DNA of 64,000 bases from Cellulosimicrobium marinum (GTDB lineage Bacteria > Actinomycetota > Actinomycetes > Actinomycetales > Cellulomonadaceae): assembly GCF_020551945.1 (NCBI RefSeq), contig NZ_JAJBZH010000004.1, forward strand, positions 186,001 to 250,000. The letters are read 5' to 3'. Positions 36,171-44,590 of the stretch are shown here, piece by piece. The notes under the pieces are model-generated. The model did no database searches and was not told the origin of the DNA. It was given only the letters and a program-made list of their open reading frames with translations. Every line of letters begins with the position of its first letter. Within the stretch, counting starts at the first letter, position 1. The translations under genes were made by a program, and so were the position numbers.

Positions 36171-36978
36171 CGGCGAACTCTCGCTCGAGGGCCTGGAAGA
36201 CCAGCACGCCACCGAGGAAGACGACGGGGGCGACCACGGCCAGCGCGATCATCTGCCACCCGGGGGGCGCGGGGGTGCCGAGCAGGGACCACCGGAACGT
36301 CTCGAGCACCCAGGTGATCGGGTTGGCGGCGAACAGCGGCTGCAGCCGTGCGGGGACCTCGGACAGCGCGTACGCGACAGGGCTCGCGTAGAGGAGGATC
36401 TGGAAGAGCCAGGGCAGGACGTATCCCACGTCGCGGTACCGCACCATGAGGGCGGACGCCGCGATGCCGATGCCGGCCCCGAGCAGCGCCGCGAGCACGG
36501 CCCACACCGGCAGCGTGAGGACGGCCCACCCCGGGTTGATGCCGAACACGAAGAGCAGGACGACGGCGAGGGCGAGACCCACCAGGAAGTCGACCGCGAC
36601 GGAGAACACCGTGGACAGCGGCACGAGGAGCCGCGGGAAGAAGACCTTGGAGACGAGCGCCTGGTTGCCGACCAGCGACGACGCCGAACGGGTCGCGATG
36701 CCGCTGAACAGCGTCCACGCGAGCATCCCGGCGAGGCTGAAGACGATGTACGGGACGTCCCCGCTGGAGAGGTTCGCGACCTCGCCGAAGACGATCGAGA
36801 AGATCCCGGCGGCCGCGAGCGGCTGGATGATCACCCAGGCCACGCCGAGCGCGGTCTGCCGGTACCGCAGGATGAGGTCGCGCTGCGCGAACCGGTAGAG
36901 CACCTCGCGCGAGGCCCACATCTCTCGCCAGCGCGGCAGGTTCAGGCGCCCCGGCGGGGTGATGACTGTCGTCTGCAT
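36160..36978 (-). CDS. wzm: ABC-2 type polysaccharide export permease
   Basis: A 272-residue integral membrane protein with about six helices and the ABC-2 architecture of Wzm/TagG: a cytosolic amphipathic N-terminus (FAQRDLILRYRQTALGVAW), then paired helices and a conserved LLYASPVAYALSEVP segment. It forms the channel with the Wzt-like ATPase encoded just upstream. AGGAGAG precedes the ATG. It would export a completed, undecaprenyl-linked chain. Confidence 0.92.
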   Translation of the reverse strand: MQTTVITPPGRLNLPRWREMWASREVLYRFAQRDLILRYRQTALGVAWVIIQPLAAAGIFSIVFGEVANLSSGDVPYIVFSLAGMLAWTLFSGIATRSASSLVGNQALVSKVFFPRLLVPLSTVFSVAVDFLVGLALAVVLLFVFGINPGWAVLTLPVWAVLAALLGAGIGIAASALMVRYRDVGYVLPWLFQILLYASPVAYALSEVPARLQPLFAANPITWVLETFRWSLLGTPAPPGWQMIALAVVAPVVFLGGVLVFQALEREFADVI

Positions 36979-36997
36979 CTCTCCTGCTCCGCGCCTC

Positions 36998-38212
36998 TCA
37001 GTACCGTTCGTAGGCGAAGTCCGCGTGGATCACGCCTCGCCCGATCCCGTCCGCCTCGGCCAGCTCCGGGTAGGGGAGGTCGGGCAGGACCTCGATCTGC
37101 GCCGCGCCCTCCCACGCGTCGAGCACGCCCGCCTGGCAGACGAACATGTCGATCGTGTAGCGGCCGGGCTTGAGCCACAGGTTCTTGATGACGAGGCGGC
37201 CGCGCTGGGTCGTGCCCGGGTCGAGCCACATGCCGACCAGGCGGGAGTCGCACTGGGCGATGACCGTGCCGTTCTCGTCGTTGACGTGGCACGACACGTA
37301 GTACTGCCCGGGGACGTCCGCGTTCGGCCCGACCTCGAACTCCACCGACTTGTCGGCGTCCGACGTGGTGTAGAGGTCCTCGACCGTCACGTCGGTGAAC
37401 CGCAGCTGGCCCGACCCTCCGCGGTTCGTGGGGTCCGTCTGGGCGAGCGCGAAGCTCTCGAAGCTCGCCCGGTACTCGTGGAGCGTCGACTCGACGTCGC
37501 CGTGGTGGAGGAGCCGCCCCCGGTCGAGGAGGACGGCCGAGGTGCACAGCGCCTGCACGGTCTGGACCTGGTGGCTGACGTAGAGCACGGTGCGCCCGTG
37601 CTGGGCCGCGTCCCGCATCTTCGCGAGCGACTTGCGCTGGAACTCGGCGTCCCCCACCGCGAGCACCTCGTCGATGGCGAGGATCTCCGTGTCGAGGTGG
37701 GCGGCGACCGCGAACGCGAGCCGGACGTACATGCCGGACGAGTACCGCTTGACCGGCGTCTCCAGGAACTTCTCCACCCCGGAGAACGCCACGATCTCGT
37801 CGAACCGGCGCCGGATCTCCTCGCGCGTCATCCCCAGCAGGGCGCCGTTGAGGTAGATGTTCTCGCGACCCGTCAGCTCCGGGTGGAAGCCCGTCCCGAC
37901 CTCGAGCAGGCTCCCGACCCGCCCGCGCATCTCGATGCGCCCCCGCGTCGGGGCGGTGATGCGGGTGAGGATCTTCAGCAGGGTCGACTTCCCCGCACCG
38001 TTGCGCCCGACGATGCCGAGCGCCTCACCGGGCGCCACGTCGAACGAGACGTCGTCGAGGGCGTCGAACGCGTTCCACGCCCGGGCGGCGCGCGGGTTGC
38101 GCAGACGCCTGAGCGCCGCCTCCGCGGCCGTCGCCGGGCGGTCGCCCGCAGCGCCGATCCGGTAGGTCTTGCCGACCCCGGACAGGCTGATCGCGGGAGG
38201 AGTGGACGTCAC
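36998..38212 (-). CDS. wzt: Polysaccharide ABC transporter ATPase with C-terminal Wzt domain
   Basis: A 404-residue protein. The ATPase part has Walker A GRNGAGKST (69-77), the subfamily signature YSSGMYVRLAFAVAAH and Walker B EILAIDEVLAVGD. A C-terminal beta-sandwich of about 130 residues (from about 270) resembles the Wzt carbohydrate-binding domain that reads the chain end. GTG 38212 is the first codon of a predicted leaderless transcript (TACTGT -10 six bases upstream). Together with the permease this is a second export route beside the Wzy/Wzz-type genes. Confidence 0.92.
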   Translation of the reverse strand: MTSTPPAISLSGVGKTYRIGAAGDRPATAAEAALRRLRNPRAARAWNAFDALDDVSFDVAPGEALGIVGRNGAGKSTLLKILTRITAPTRGRIEMRGRVGSLLEVGTGFHPELTGRENIYLNGALLGMTREEIRRRFDEIVAFSGVEKFLETPVKRYSSGMYVRLAFAVAAHLDTEILAIDEVLAVGDAEFQRKSLAKMRDAAQHGRTVLYVSHQVQTVQALCTSAVLLDRGRLLHHGDVESTLHEYRASFESFALAQTDPTNRGGSGQLRFTDVTVEDLYTTSDADKSVEFEVGPNADVPGQYYVSCHVNDENGTVIAQCDSRLVGMWLDPGTTQRGRLVIKNLWLKPGRYTIDMFVCQAGVLDAWEGAAQIEVLPDLPYPELAEADGIGRGVIHADFAYERY

Positions 38213-38218
38213 GCGAAC

Positions 38219-38264
38219 ACAGTAGGTCGTGCGCGGCGGGCCGAACCACGGACCACGGGGTGAA
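38219..38264 (-). promoter_or_regulatory. Leaderless promoter with CGGGTGAA box for the wzt-led operon
   Basis: Minus-strand TTCACCC starts at 38264, in the near-palindrome GGGATAATTCACCC, 40 bases before TACTGT (38224 to 38219); the GTG start is 6 bases after the -10 box. The region is only 52 bases long, so the box touches the stop codon of the upstream gene. Confidence 0.6.
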
Positions 38265-39113
38265 TTATCCCGGTCCGGGCACGGTCCCGGGCACCACGCG
38301 GCGCTCGGCCTCGCGCGACCCGGTCCGGGCGTCCTGCCACCGTGCGCGCGCGAGGTGGACCTGGTGACGCAGCGCGTCGCGCACGCCGTCGCGCACCGGC
38401 CGCGACGACCTGCGGGGTGCGAGGTAGCCGCGCAGGAGCGCCCTGGCGGCCTGCTCGGCGTCGTCGAGCTGGTCCAGGAAGCGCTCCATCTGCGCCTCGG
38501 CGTCGTCCGTCCGGTACCCCCGCGACGGCGGGTGGCTCACGTGCAACGACGCGTCGACCAGGACCTCCTTGCCGGTCGACCGGGCGAAGCACGCGGCGGC
38601 CCAGTCGATGCCCCACCCCACGTTGTTCGCCCGGTAGTCGTGGCGGGCCAGCCGCTCGACCGTGTCCGGCGAGAGCGCCCACACGATGCCGTCCACGAGG
38701 GCGACGTGGTGGAGGTCGGGGCCCGCGTCGGCGAGACCGGTCAGCCGGAGCGGGAGCGGGGTGAAGCTGACGTCGGGTGCCCACACGGCGACCGCGTCGC
38801 GCGTCGCGAACACCGCGGCGCACCGGGCGGCGAGGCCGGGCCAGTCCTCGCAGGTCGCGTCCGCCTGGACCTGGAGCATGACAGCGCCCGGGTCGCGCTG
38901 CCCGTGGAGGCGGAGCGTGGCCGCGAACTTCGGCCCGTAGAACCACTCGTCCGGGACCTCGACCCACTCGCCGGGGCCGTCCCACGGTTCGCCGTCCTGG
39001 TTCGAGTAGACGACGGTGACGCTGCGGACCGCCGGCTCCAGGGCGGCAGCGATGGCACGGGCGGCCGCCTCGCGCCCCGTCCAGGCGATGATGTACGCGT
39101 CGATCTCGCTCAC
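38265..39113 (-). CDS. Glycosyltransferase-like protein of unknown specificity
   Basis: A 282-residue protein. Its plan suggests a GT-A glycosyltransferase: IDAYIIAWTGRE, VVYSNQDG (a possible substitute for the nucleotide-binding VVDNxS segment), VQADA as a DxD candidate, and NNVGWGIDW near residue 165. I do not recognise a specific family. GTG 39113 has CCGGAGC upstream. Its location among glycosyltransferases supports the class, not a substrate. The GGGTGAA at 38759-38765 is within the coding region. Confidence 0.6.
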   Translation of the reverse strand: MSEIDAYIIAWTGREAAARAIAAALEPAVRSVTVVYSNQDGEPWDGPGEWVEVPDEWFYGPKFAATLRLHGQRDPGAVMLQVQADATCEDWPGLAARCAAVFATRDAVAVWAPDVSFTPLPLRLTGLADAGPDLHHVALVDGIVWALSPDTVERLARHDYRANNVGWGIDWAAACFARSTGKEVLVDASLHVSHPPSRGYRTDDAEAQMERFLDQLDDAEQAARALLRGYLAPRRSSRPVRDGVRDALRHQVHLARARWQDARTGSREAERRVVPGTVPGPG

Positions 39114-39154
39114 GGCCGCTCCGGTCGCCTGAGGGGGTGTGACGTGCCGAGCCG

Positions 39155-39190
39155 AGCGTACTCGCGGGTCCGCGTGCCGCGGCGGGTGAA
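39155..39190 (-). promoter_or_regulatory. Promoter with close-set CGGGTGAA box for the 39113-38265 gene
   Basis: Minus-strand TTCACCC starts at 39190, 30 bases before TACGCT (39160 to 39155); this is one helical turn less than the usual 40, and would place the box over the -35 region. Confidence 0.4.
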
Positions 39191-39220
39191 TCTCGGCCCG
39201 CGCCCGCCGTCGGGGTGTGC

Positions 39221-39271
39221 GGGTGAACTCTGCGACGGGGCTGCTGCCACGCCCCCGTGTGCGGATACCTT
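39221..39271 (+). promoter_or_regulatory. Leaderless promoter with CGGGTGAA box for the 39278 gene
   Basis: GCGGGTGAACTC has GGGTGAA from 39221, exactly 45 bases before TACCTT (39266-39271). The ATG at 39278 follows the -10 box by 6 bases, so the transcript is probably leaderless. Confidence 0.6.
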
Positions 39272-39277
39272 CGGTGC

Positions 39278-40237
39278 ATGCCGAGCCTGACGGTCGCCGT
39301 CGTGATCCCGACGTACAACCGACCGGAGCACCTGCGCACCTGCCTCGACCACCTGGCGAGGCAGGACAGGCGCGCCGACACGGTCGTCGTCGTCGACGCG
39401 TCGGCGGGGGACGAGACCCGCCGGGTGGTCGCCGCCGCGGACGGGGTCGTCTACGCGCGCAACGCGCTCGGCGCGGGGCACACCGCCGGCTCCCGGCGCA
39501 TCGGGGTGGCCGCCACGCAGACGGACGTGGTCGCCTTCCTCGACGACGACGCCTTCGCGAGCCCCGACTGGCTCGCCCGCCTCCTCGCGCCCTACGCGGA
39601 CCCCGAGGTGGTCGCGGTCGGGGGACGGGCGGTGAACGGCGAGCCGGGCGAGGAGTCCGAGGGGGCCGAGGAGATCGGGCTCTTCCGTCGGGACGGGACG
39701 CTGACCGGTCACTTCGCGGCGGACCCCGGGCACGACGTCGACGTCGACCACCTCCTCGGCGCGAACATGTCCGTGCGTCGTCGCGCGCTCGACGCGGTCG
39801 GGGGGATCCGCGACGTCTACCCGGGGACGTGCCTGCGCGAGGAGACGGACCCGGTGCTGCGGATGCGGCTGCGCGGCGGCCGGGTCGTCTACACCCCGTC
39901 CGCGGTGGTGCGGCACGTGGCCGGACCGTACGCGAAGGGGCGGCGGTTCGACCTGCGCTACGCCTACTACGCCCAGCGCAACCACCTCGTGCTGCTCGGC
40001 GCCACCGTGGGCCTGGGCGACGCGCGGCTGCGTCGGTACGTCCTCGTGGGTCTCCGCGCGGCGGGCGGCGAGCTCGCCTACGCCGTGCGTGCCCTGGGAC
40101 GCGTCCGCACGCGGCAGGGGTCGGTGGTGCGCGGGGTCGCGAACGGGGTGCTGCGGTCGGGCGTGACGCTCGTCGGGCTGGTCGCGGGCCTCGCCCGGGC
40201 CGCCACGCTCCCGGCCGGGGCGCGCCCGTCCCGCTAG
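39278..40237 (+). CDS. GT2-family glycosyltransferase
   Basis: A 319-residue GT-A enzyme: VAVVIPTYNRPEHLRTCL, VVVDASAGD, DDDAFASPDW (metal site near residue 90), and LGANMSVRR. The C-terminus (roughly 240-310) has two hydrophobic stretches that may dip into the membrane. The ATG at 39278 is preferred over an upstream in-frame ATG at 39257 because the latter lies inside the promoter. It overlaps the convergent gene by 4 bases (shared CTAG). Confidence 0.87.
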   Translation: MPSLTVAVVIPTYNRPEHLRTCLDHLARQDRRADTVVVVDASAGDETRRVVAAADGVVYARNALGAGHTAGSRRIGVAATQTDVVAFLDDDAFASPDWLARLLAPYADPEVVAVGGRAVNGEPGEESEGAEEIGLFRRDGTLTGHFAADPGHDVDVDHLLGANMSVRRRALDAVGGIRDVYPGTCLREETDPVLRMRLRGGRVVYTPSAVVRHVAGPYAKGRRFDLRYAYYAQRNHLVLLGATVGLGDARLRRYVLVGLRAAGGELAYAVRALGRVRTRQGSVVRGVANGVLRSGVTLVGLVAGLARAATLPAGARPSR

Positions 40238-41286
40238 GTCCCGGCGAGCACCTCGCGCCACACGGCCGCGTGCGCCGCGGCGCAGGCGTCCCACGTGAAG
40301 CGCTGCGACCGGGCCCGGCCCCGCGCGACGCGCTCGGTGACGTCCGTCGTCCCGGACAGGGCGTGCACGAGCCCGTCCGCGAGGCCCGCGCCGTCGGGCT
40401 CCACGAGGATGCCGGCGTCCCCGCACACCTCGGGCAACGATGAGCGGTCCGCGGCCACGACGGGGACCCCGGCGGCCATGGCCTCCAGCGCCGGGAGGCC
40501 GAAGCCCTCGTACAGGGACGGGACGACGACGGCGCGCGCCCCCGCGACGAGGCCCGGCAGCAGCTCGTCAGGGACGAGACCGACCCGCAGGGCGCCGTCG
40601 AGCGGGCCGAACAGCCGGTCGCGCCGCTGCGACGGCGGGCCGCTCAGCACGAGCCGGACGTCGGGGTGCGCGGAGCGCACGCGCGGCCACGCGGCGGCGA
40701 GCCCGTCGAGGTTCTTGCGCAGCGAGGAACCGCCGGCGTGCAGGACGTAGGGGCCGTCGACGCCGAGACCGCGCAGCTGCTCCGCGGCGAGCGGGACCGC
40801 GGCGAAGAAGCGGTCGTCGACCCCGTTGTGGACGACGTGGACGTGGTCGAGCCCCAGCCGCTCGGCGACGTCGTCGGCCGCGAACCGTGACACGGAGATC
40901 ACCGCGCGCGCCCGTCGGGTCTCCTGAGCGGCGAACGGCTCGGGCGCCGACTCGTCGGGGAAGCGCCATGCGACCGTGTCGTGGACGGTGACGATCTCCG
41001 GCACGCGCGCGGGCGGCAGGGAGAGGCCCATGCGGTGGACGACGTCGGCGCGCGGGTACATCACGGCCCCGACCGCGCGCCGCACCGGTGCCGGGGCCTC
41101 GCGCAGCACCCAGTGGGGGAGCCGCACGGTGCCGGGCAGCGGCGAGCGCAGGGAGCGCGTCACCGACCGGTGCACCGTGACGCCGGGCCCGAGCGCCCGC
41201 TCGGCCCGGGCCGACACCTCGCGCTCGTAGACCTGCTGGCCCATCGGCACGCCCACGGCGATGGTCGCCAGCGTCAGTCGGGCCAC
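40234..41286 (-). CDS. GT4-family glycosyltransferase
   Basis: A 350-residue GT-B enzyme: VHDTVAWRFPDES, YVLHAGGSSLRKNLDGL and the E-x7-E-type motif YEGFGLPALEAMAAG, the layout of the mannosyltransferase B-like GT4 subfamily. GTG 41286 has a strong GGAGGTG ribosome-binding site; the longer frame upstream is promoter DNA. Sole gene of its transcript, sharing a divergent promoter region with 41511-42659. Confidence 0.88.
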   Translation of the reverse strand: MARLTLATIAVGVPMGQQVYEREVSARAERALGPGVTVHRSVTRSLRSPLPGTVRLPHWVLREAPAPVRRAVGAVMYPRADVVHRMGLSLPPARVPEIVTVHDTVAWRFPDESAPEPFAAQETRRARAVISVSRFAADDVAERLGLDHVHVVHNGVDDRFFAAVPLAAEQLRGLGVDGPYVLHAGGSSLRKNLDGLAAAWPRVRSAHPDVRLVLSGPPSQRRDRLFGPLDGALRVGLVPDELLPGLVAGARAVVVPSLYEGFGLPALEAMAAGVPVVAADRSSLPEVCGDAGILVEPDGAGLADGLVHALSGTTDVTERVARGRARSQRFTWDACAAAHAAVWREVLAGT

Positions 41287-41341
41287 GCCCGCACCTCCTC
41301 GTCGTCGGTCCGCACCGCGCGGACCTCCGCGCGGACCCCTC

Positions 41342-41392
41342 ATTCTCACGGTCCGGCCCCTCCCGGACGAGGGATCGGCGCCGCCTTCACCC
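41342..41392 (-). promoter_or_regulatory. Promoter with CGGGTGAA box for the 41286-40234 gene
   Basis: On the minus strand CGCCGGGTGAAGG has GGGTGAA starting at 41392, exactly 45 bases before GAGAAT (41347 to 41342). The start codon is about 50 bases downstream with its own ribosome-binding site. Confidence 0.55.
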
Positions 41393-41417
41393 GGCGTCCG
41401 GAGACCGGGCGGCCGTT

Positions 41418-41462
41418 TTCACCCGGGCCCGCCCCCGGTGCGCGGGCGCGAGCGCCTAGGGT
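41418..41462 (+). promoter_or_regulatory. Promoter with CGGGTGAA box for the 41511 gene
   Basis: TTTTCACCCGGG has TTCACCC from 41418, 39 bases before TAGGGT (41457-41462). The neighbouring box at 41386-41392 serves the divergent gene, so each direction has its own copy within 80 bases. Confidence 0.55.
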
Positions 41463-41510
41463 GCCAGCGTCGGCACCGCTCGGGCCGGTCGTGCACGCGG
41501 AGGAGGGACG

Positions 41511-42659
41511 ATGGTCTCGGTCGCGCTCGTCACGAGCTCGTTCCTGCCTCGGGCGGGCGGGGTGGAGGAGCACGTCCTGCACGTCGCCCGGGCGCTGCAC
41601 GCCGCGGGTCACCGCGTCGCGGTGTGGGCCGTCGACCAGGGCGACGAGGACGTCCCGGCCGCGGTGGACGACGTCGTCCCGGTCCGCTACCTGCCCGCCC
41701 CGCTGCCCGCACGGACGGGGTCGTCCCTGGCGTCGTTCGCGCGGACGGCGCCCCGGGCGTGGCGCGCGTGGCGTGCCGCGTGGCGTGCCGACCGTCCGGA
41801 CGTGCTCCACGTGCACTGCTACGGGCCGCAGGGTCCGTGGGCGCACGCGCTCTCCCGCCGCACCCGCACCCCGCTCGTGGTCACGGGGCACGGCGAGACG
41901 TTCATGGACGCGCACGACGTGTTCGGCACGTCCGCCCTGCTGCGCACGGCCCTCACGCGCTCGCTCGCGCACGCCCACGCCGTGACGGCGTGCTCCGGCT
42001 ACGCGCTCGCGGACCTCGAACGACGCTTCGGTCTGCCGGCCGGGACCGGGACGGTCGTCCACAACGGGATCGACCTCGACGAGCCGGGCGGGCCGCGCCC
42101 GCCGTGGCTGCCGGACCGGTACGTCCTGGCCGTCGGGCGGGTCGTGCGGACCAAGGGGTTCGACCTGCTCGTGCGGGCCTTCGCCCGCGCGGACCTGCCC
42201 GCGGACGTCCGGCTCGTCGTCGGCGGGGACGGGCCGGAGCTCGCCGGGCTCCGCGACCTCGCCGCGCGGGAGGGCGTCGAGGACCGCGTGGTCCTCCCGG
42301 GCCGTCTCGCGCGCCCGCAGGTGGTGACGGCGATGGCGTCCTCGCTGGCCCTCGTCGTGCCGAGCCGGGTCGAGGCGTTCGGGATCGTCGTCCTTGAGGG
42401 GTGGCGCGCGGGCGTGCCCGTCGTCGTCACGGAGCGCGGCGGGCCGCCGGAGTTCGTCGACGACGGCCGGACCGGTCTCCTGGTGGACCCGGAGGACGTC
42501 GACGCGCTCGCCCGCGCGGTCGGGAGCGCCGTCACGGACCGCGACGTCGCGGGTCGGCTCGCCGTCGAGGGGCGGGCCGAGGTCGAGCGCTACGGGTGGG
42601 GCGCCGTCGCCGAGCGGTACGCCGGTCTCTACCCGCCCGGGCGGTCCCCGTCGAGGTAG
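41511..42659 (+). CDS. GT4-family glycosyltransferase
   Basis: A 382-residue GT-B enzyme: SSFLPRAGGVEEHVLHVARAL, GHGETFMDAHDVF, AVGRVVRTKGFDLLVRAFARADLP, and E-x7-E-type VEAFGIVVLEGWRAG. It is clearly similar over most of its length to the lower-GC enzyme at 57840-58964 (shared VRYLP, LEGWRAG, TKGFDLLV segments). ATG 41511 with CGGAGGAGG upstream. Its end overlaps the convergent ABC exporter gene by 31 bases. Confidence 0.89.
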   Translation: MVSVALVTSSFLPRAGGVEEHVLHVARALHAAGHRVAVWAVDQGDEDVPAAVDDVVPVRYLPAPLPARTGSSLASFARTAPRAWRAWRAAWRADRPDVLHVHCYGPQGPWAHALSRRTRTPLVVTGHGETFMDAHDVFGTSALLRTALTRSLAHAHAVTACSGYALADLERRFGLPAGTGTVVHNGIDLDEPGGPRPPWLPDRYVLAVGRVVRTKGFDLLVRAFARADLPADVRLVVGGDGPELAGLRDLAAREGVEDRVVLPGRLARPQVVTAMASSLALVVPSRVEAFGIVVLEGWRAGVPVVVTERGGPPEFVDDGRTGLLVDPEDVDALARAVGSAVTDRDVAGRLAVEGRAEVERYGWGAVAERYAGLYPPGRSPSR

Positions 42660-44497
42660 GCGCTCGCCTGGAGCGTGAACAGGTCCGCGTAGAGCCCGCC
42701 GGCCGCCATGAGCTCGTCGTGCGTGCCGTGCTCGGCGACCGCCCCGGCCTCGAGCACGTAGATGTGGTCGGCCGAGCGCACGGTGGAGAAGCGGTGCGAG
42801 ATGAACACGGCCGACCGCCCGGCGAGCACCTCGCGCAGCGACTCGAAGATCTCGTGCTCGGCCCGGGGGTCGAGCGACGCGGTCGGCTCGTCGAGGATGA
42901 TCAGCGGGGCGTCGCGGTAGAAGGCGCGGGCGATCGCGACGCGCTGCCACTGGCCGCCCGACAGGTCCCGCCCGTCGCGGAACATCCGCGAGAGCATGGT
43001 GTCGTACCCGTGGGGGAGCGCGGTGAGGAACCCGTCCGCGCCCGCGCGCGTGGCTGCGGCGCGGAGGCGGTCCTCGTCGCCCGCCGCGGACACGTCGCCC
43101 ACCTCGACGTTGTCCCGTGCCGAGAAGGCGTACCGGACGAAGTCCTGGAAGATGGGAGCGACCCGTTCCCGCAGCGTCGCACGGTCGATCTCGCGCGAGT
43201 CCGTCCCGTCCCAGCGGACCGCGCCCGTGTCGGAGTCGTAGAGCCCGGCGAGGATCTTCGCGAGCGTCGTCTTCCCGGAGCCGTTCTCGCCGACGAGGGC
43301 GACCACCTCGCCGCGCCGGACCGTGACGTCGACGCCGCGCAGGGCCGGGACGTCGCTCCCGGGGTACGTGAAGCCGACGTCCTGCGCCGTGATCGTGTCG
43401 AACGCCCGGGGTGCGGGCCGGCCCGACTCGAGCGAGTCCGCCGAGGGGCCGAGGGCCATGAACGCGTCCACGTCGTCGAGGAAGAGACCGGCCTCGAAGA
43501 TCGCCTGGACGGACCCGAGCAGCGTCTGCACCTGGCCCTGGAGCATGCGGATCGCCACGATCGCCGCACCCGCCTGGGCGACGCTCATGGTGCCCCGGGA
43601 GATCAACCAGACGACGAGGAGGAGCGTGACGGCGATGACGACCGCCGACGCGAGGTTGCCGACGAGGCTGAGCGCCGTCCGGCGGCGCAGGTGCACCGCG
43701 AGGTCGCTCTGGTACCGGGCGTAGAGCCGGTCGAACCGGTCGCGCAGCGCCCGTCCCAGACCGAACGCCCGGATCTCCTTCGCCTCGGAGCGGCCCGTGA
43801 GGGTGTAGGACAGGTAGGCGCGCTCACGCCCCGGGTAGGTCTGCCGCACGGCGAAGTCGAACTCCATCCGGCTCTCTCGCCGGTTGGTGAGGAGCAGCGG
43901 GACCCCGCCCAGGACGAGCAGCCCGAGCAGCGCCGGATGGATCGCGACGAGCGTCAGGCCGACGCTCACCGTGACCGCGGCGCTCCCGAAGGCGCCGAGG
44001 AGGGCGTGGGTCACCTGGAGCGGGCGGCTCGCGGCGTTGGCGGTGACGCGCTGCAGGGAGTCGTAGAAGGCGGGGGACTCGAACTGGCGCAGGCTGACCC
44101 GTGTCGCCACGGACAGGACCTGCTGCCAGGTGCGCCGCGCGACGGACTCCGCGAGGTAGCGCTGGAGGGTGCCCTGCACGGCGCCCACGAGCGCCGCGCC
44201 CCCCATGAGCGCGGCCAGGGCGACGACGGGACCCACGAGGGCGCTCATCCCCCCGGTCCCCGAGAGGTCGACGACGGCCTCGAGGAACCGCTCGACGACG
44301 AGCACCTGCCCCGCGAGCAGGAGCGCCCCGACGACCTGGAGGCCGGCGAGCGCGAGGAGCAGGGTCCGCCCCGCGCCCCACACGAGGGACGTGCTGCGCG
44401 CCACGAGGCGGGCGACGCGGCGCAGGGAGCGCCGCTGGTTGCGCTCCTGCACGCGCAGGTCCAACGGGTCGACGAACGAGTCGCCCTCGCCGCCCAT
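42629..44497 (-). CDS. ABC exporter (fused membrane and ATPase domains)
   Basis: A 622-residue half-transporter of MsbA type. About six membrane helices lie in residues 35-320. The ATPase part has Walker A GENGSGKTT, signature [14 protein letters not shown], Walker B LIILDEPTASLD and the H-loop ISHRFSTV. Substrate unknown: it could move a lipid-linked sugar, or serve as the exporter that the lasso cluster otherwise lacks, because lasso D proteins are of this type and size and because its promoter carries the same box as the lasso operon. ATG 44497 with GAGGAGGAC upstream. Confidence 0.9.
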   Translation of the reverse strand: MGGEGDSFVDPLDLRVQERNQRRSLRRVARLVARSTSLVWGAGRTLLLALAGLQVVGALLLAGQVLVVERFLEAVVDLSGTGGMSALVGPVVALAALMGGAALVGAVQGTLQRYLAESVARRTWQQVLSVATRVSLRQFESPAFYDSLQRVTANAASRPLQVTHALLGAFGSAAVTVSVGLTLVAIHPALLGLLVLGGVPLLLTNRRESRMEFDFAVRQTYPGRERAYLSYTLTGRSEAKEIRAFGLGRALRDRFDRLYARYQSDLAVHLRRRTALSLVGNLASAVVIAVTLLLVVWLISRGTMSVAQAGAAIVAIRMLQGQVQTLLGSVQAIFEAGLFLDDVDAFMALGPSADSLESGRPAPRAFDTITAQDVGFTYPGSDVPALRGVDVTVRRGEVVALVGENGSGKTTLAKILAGLYDSDTGAVRWDGTDSREIDRATLRERVAPIFQDFVRYAFSARDNVEVGDVSAAGDEDRLRAAATRAGADGFLTALPHGYDTMLSRMFRDGRDLSGGQWQRVAIARAFYRDAPLIILDEPTASLDPRAEHEIFESLREVLAGRSAVFISHRFSTVRSADHIYVLEAGAVAEHGTHDELMAAGGLYADLFTLQASAYLDGDRPGG

Positions 44498-44540
44498 GGC
44501 AGTCCTCCTCGTCTCGCACGGTCCGGCGGACCGCCTCGTC

Positions 44541-44586
44541 AGTGTCTCAGCGGACGGGGGCACGGTGGGACGCCCGGCCGGGTGAA
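44541..44586 (-). promoter_or_regulatory. Promoter with CGGGTGAA box for the ABC exporter
   Basis: Minus-strand TTCACCC starts at 44586 (CCGGGTGAAACGG on plus), 40 bases before a weak -10 GACACT (44546 to 44541). The start codon lies about 45 bases further. Confidence 0.5.
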
Positions 44587-44590
44587 ACGG

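Noticed and set aside
34207-38765. GGGTGAA inside coding regions at 34207-34213 and 38759-38765 as further promoter boxes
   Set aside because: Both encode part of an F-T-P sequence on the opposite strand and have no suitable -10 box at the standard distance; they count as background occurrences.
7911-41427. The box as a Streptomyces-type PHO box (GTTCACC repeats)
   Set aside because: The core is similar, but the second direct-repeat unit 11 bp away that PhoP needs was not found at the sites I inspected. The resemblance remains a possible lead only.
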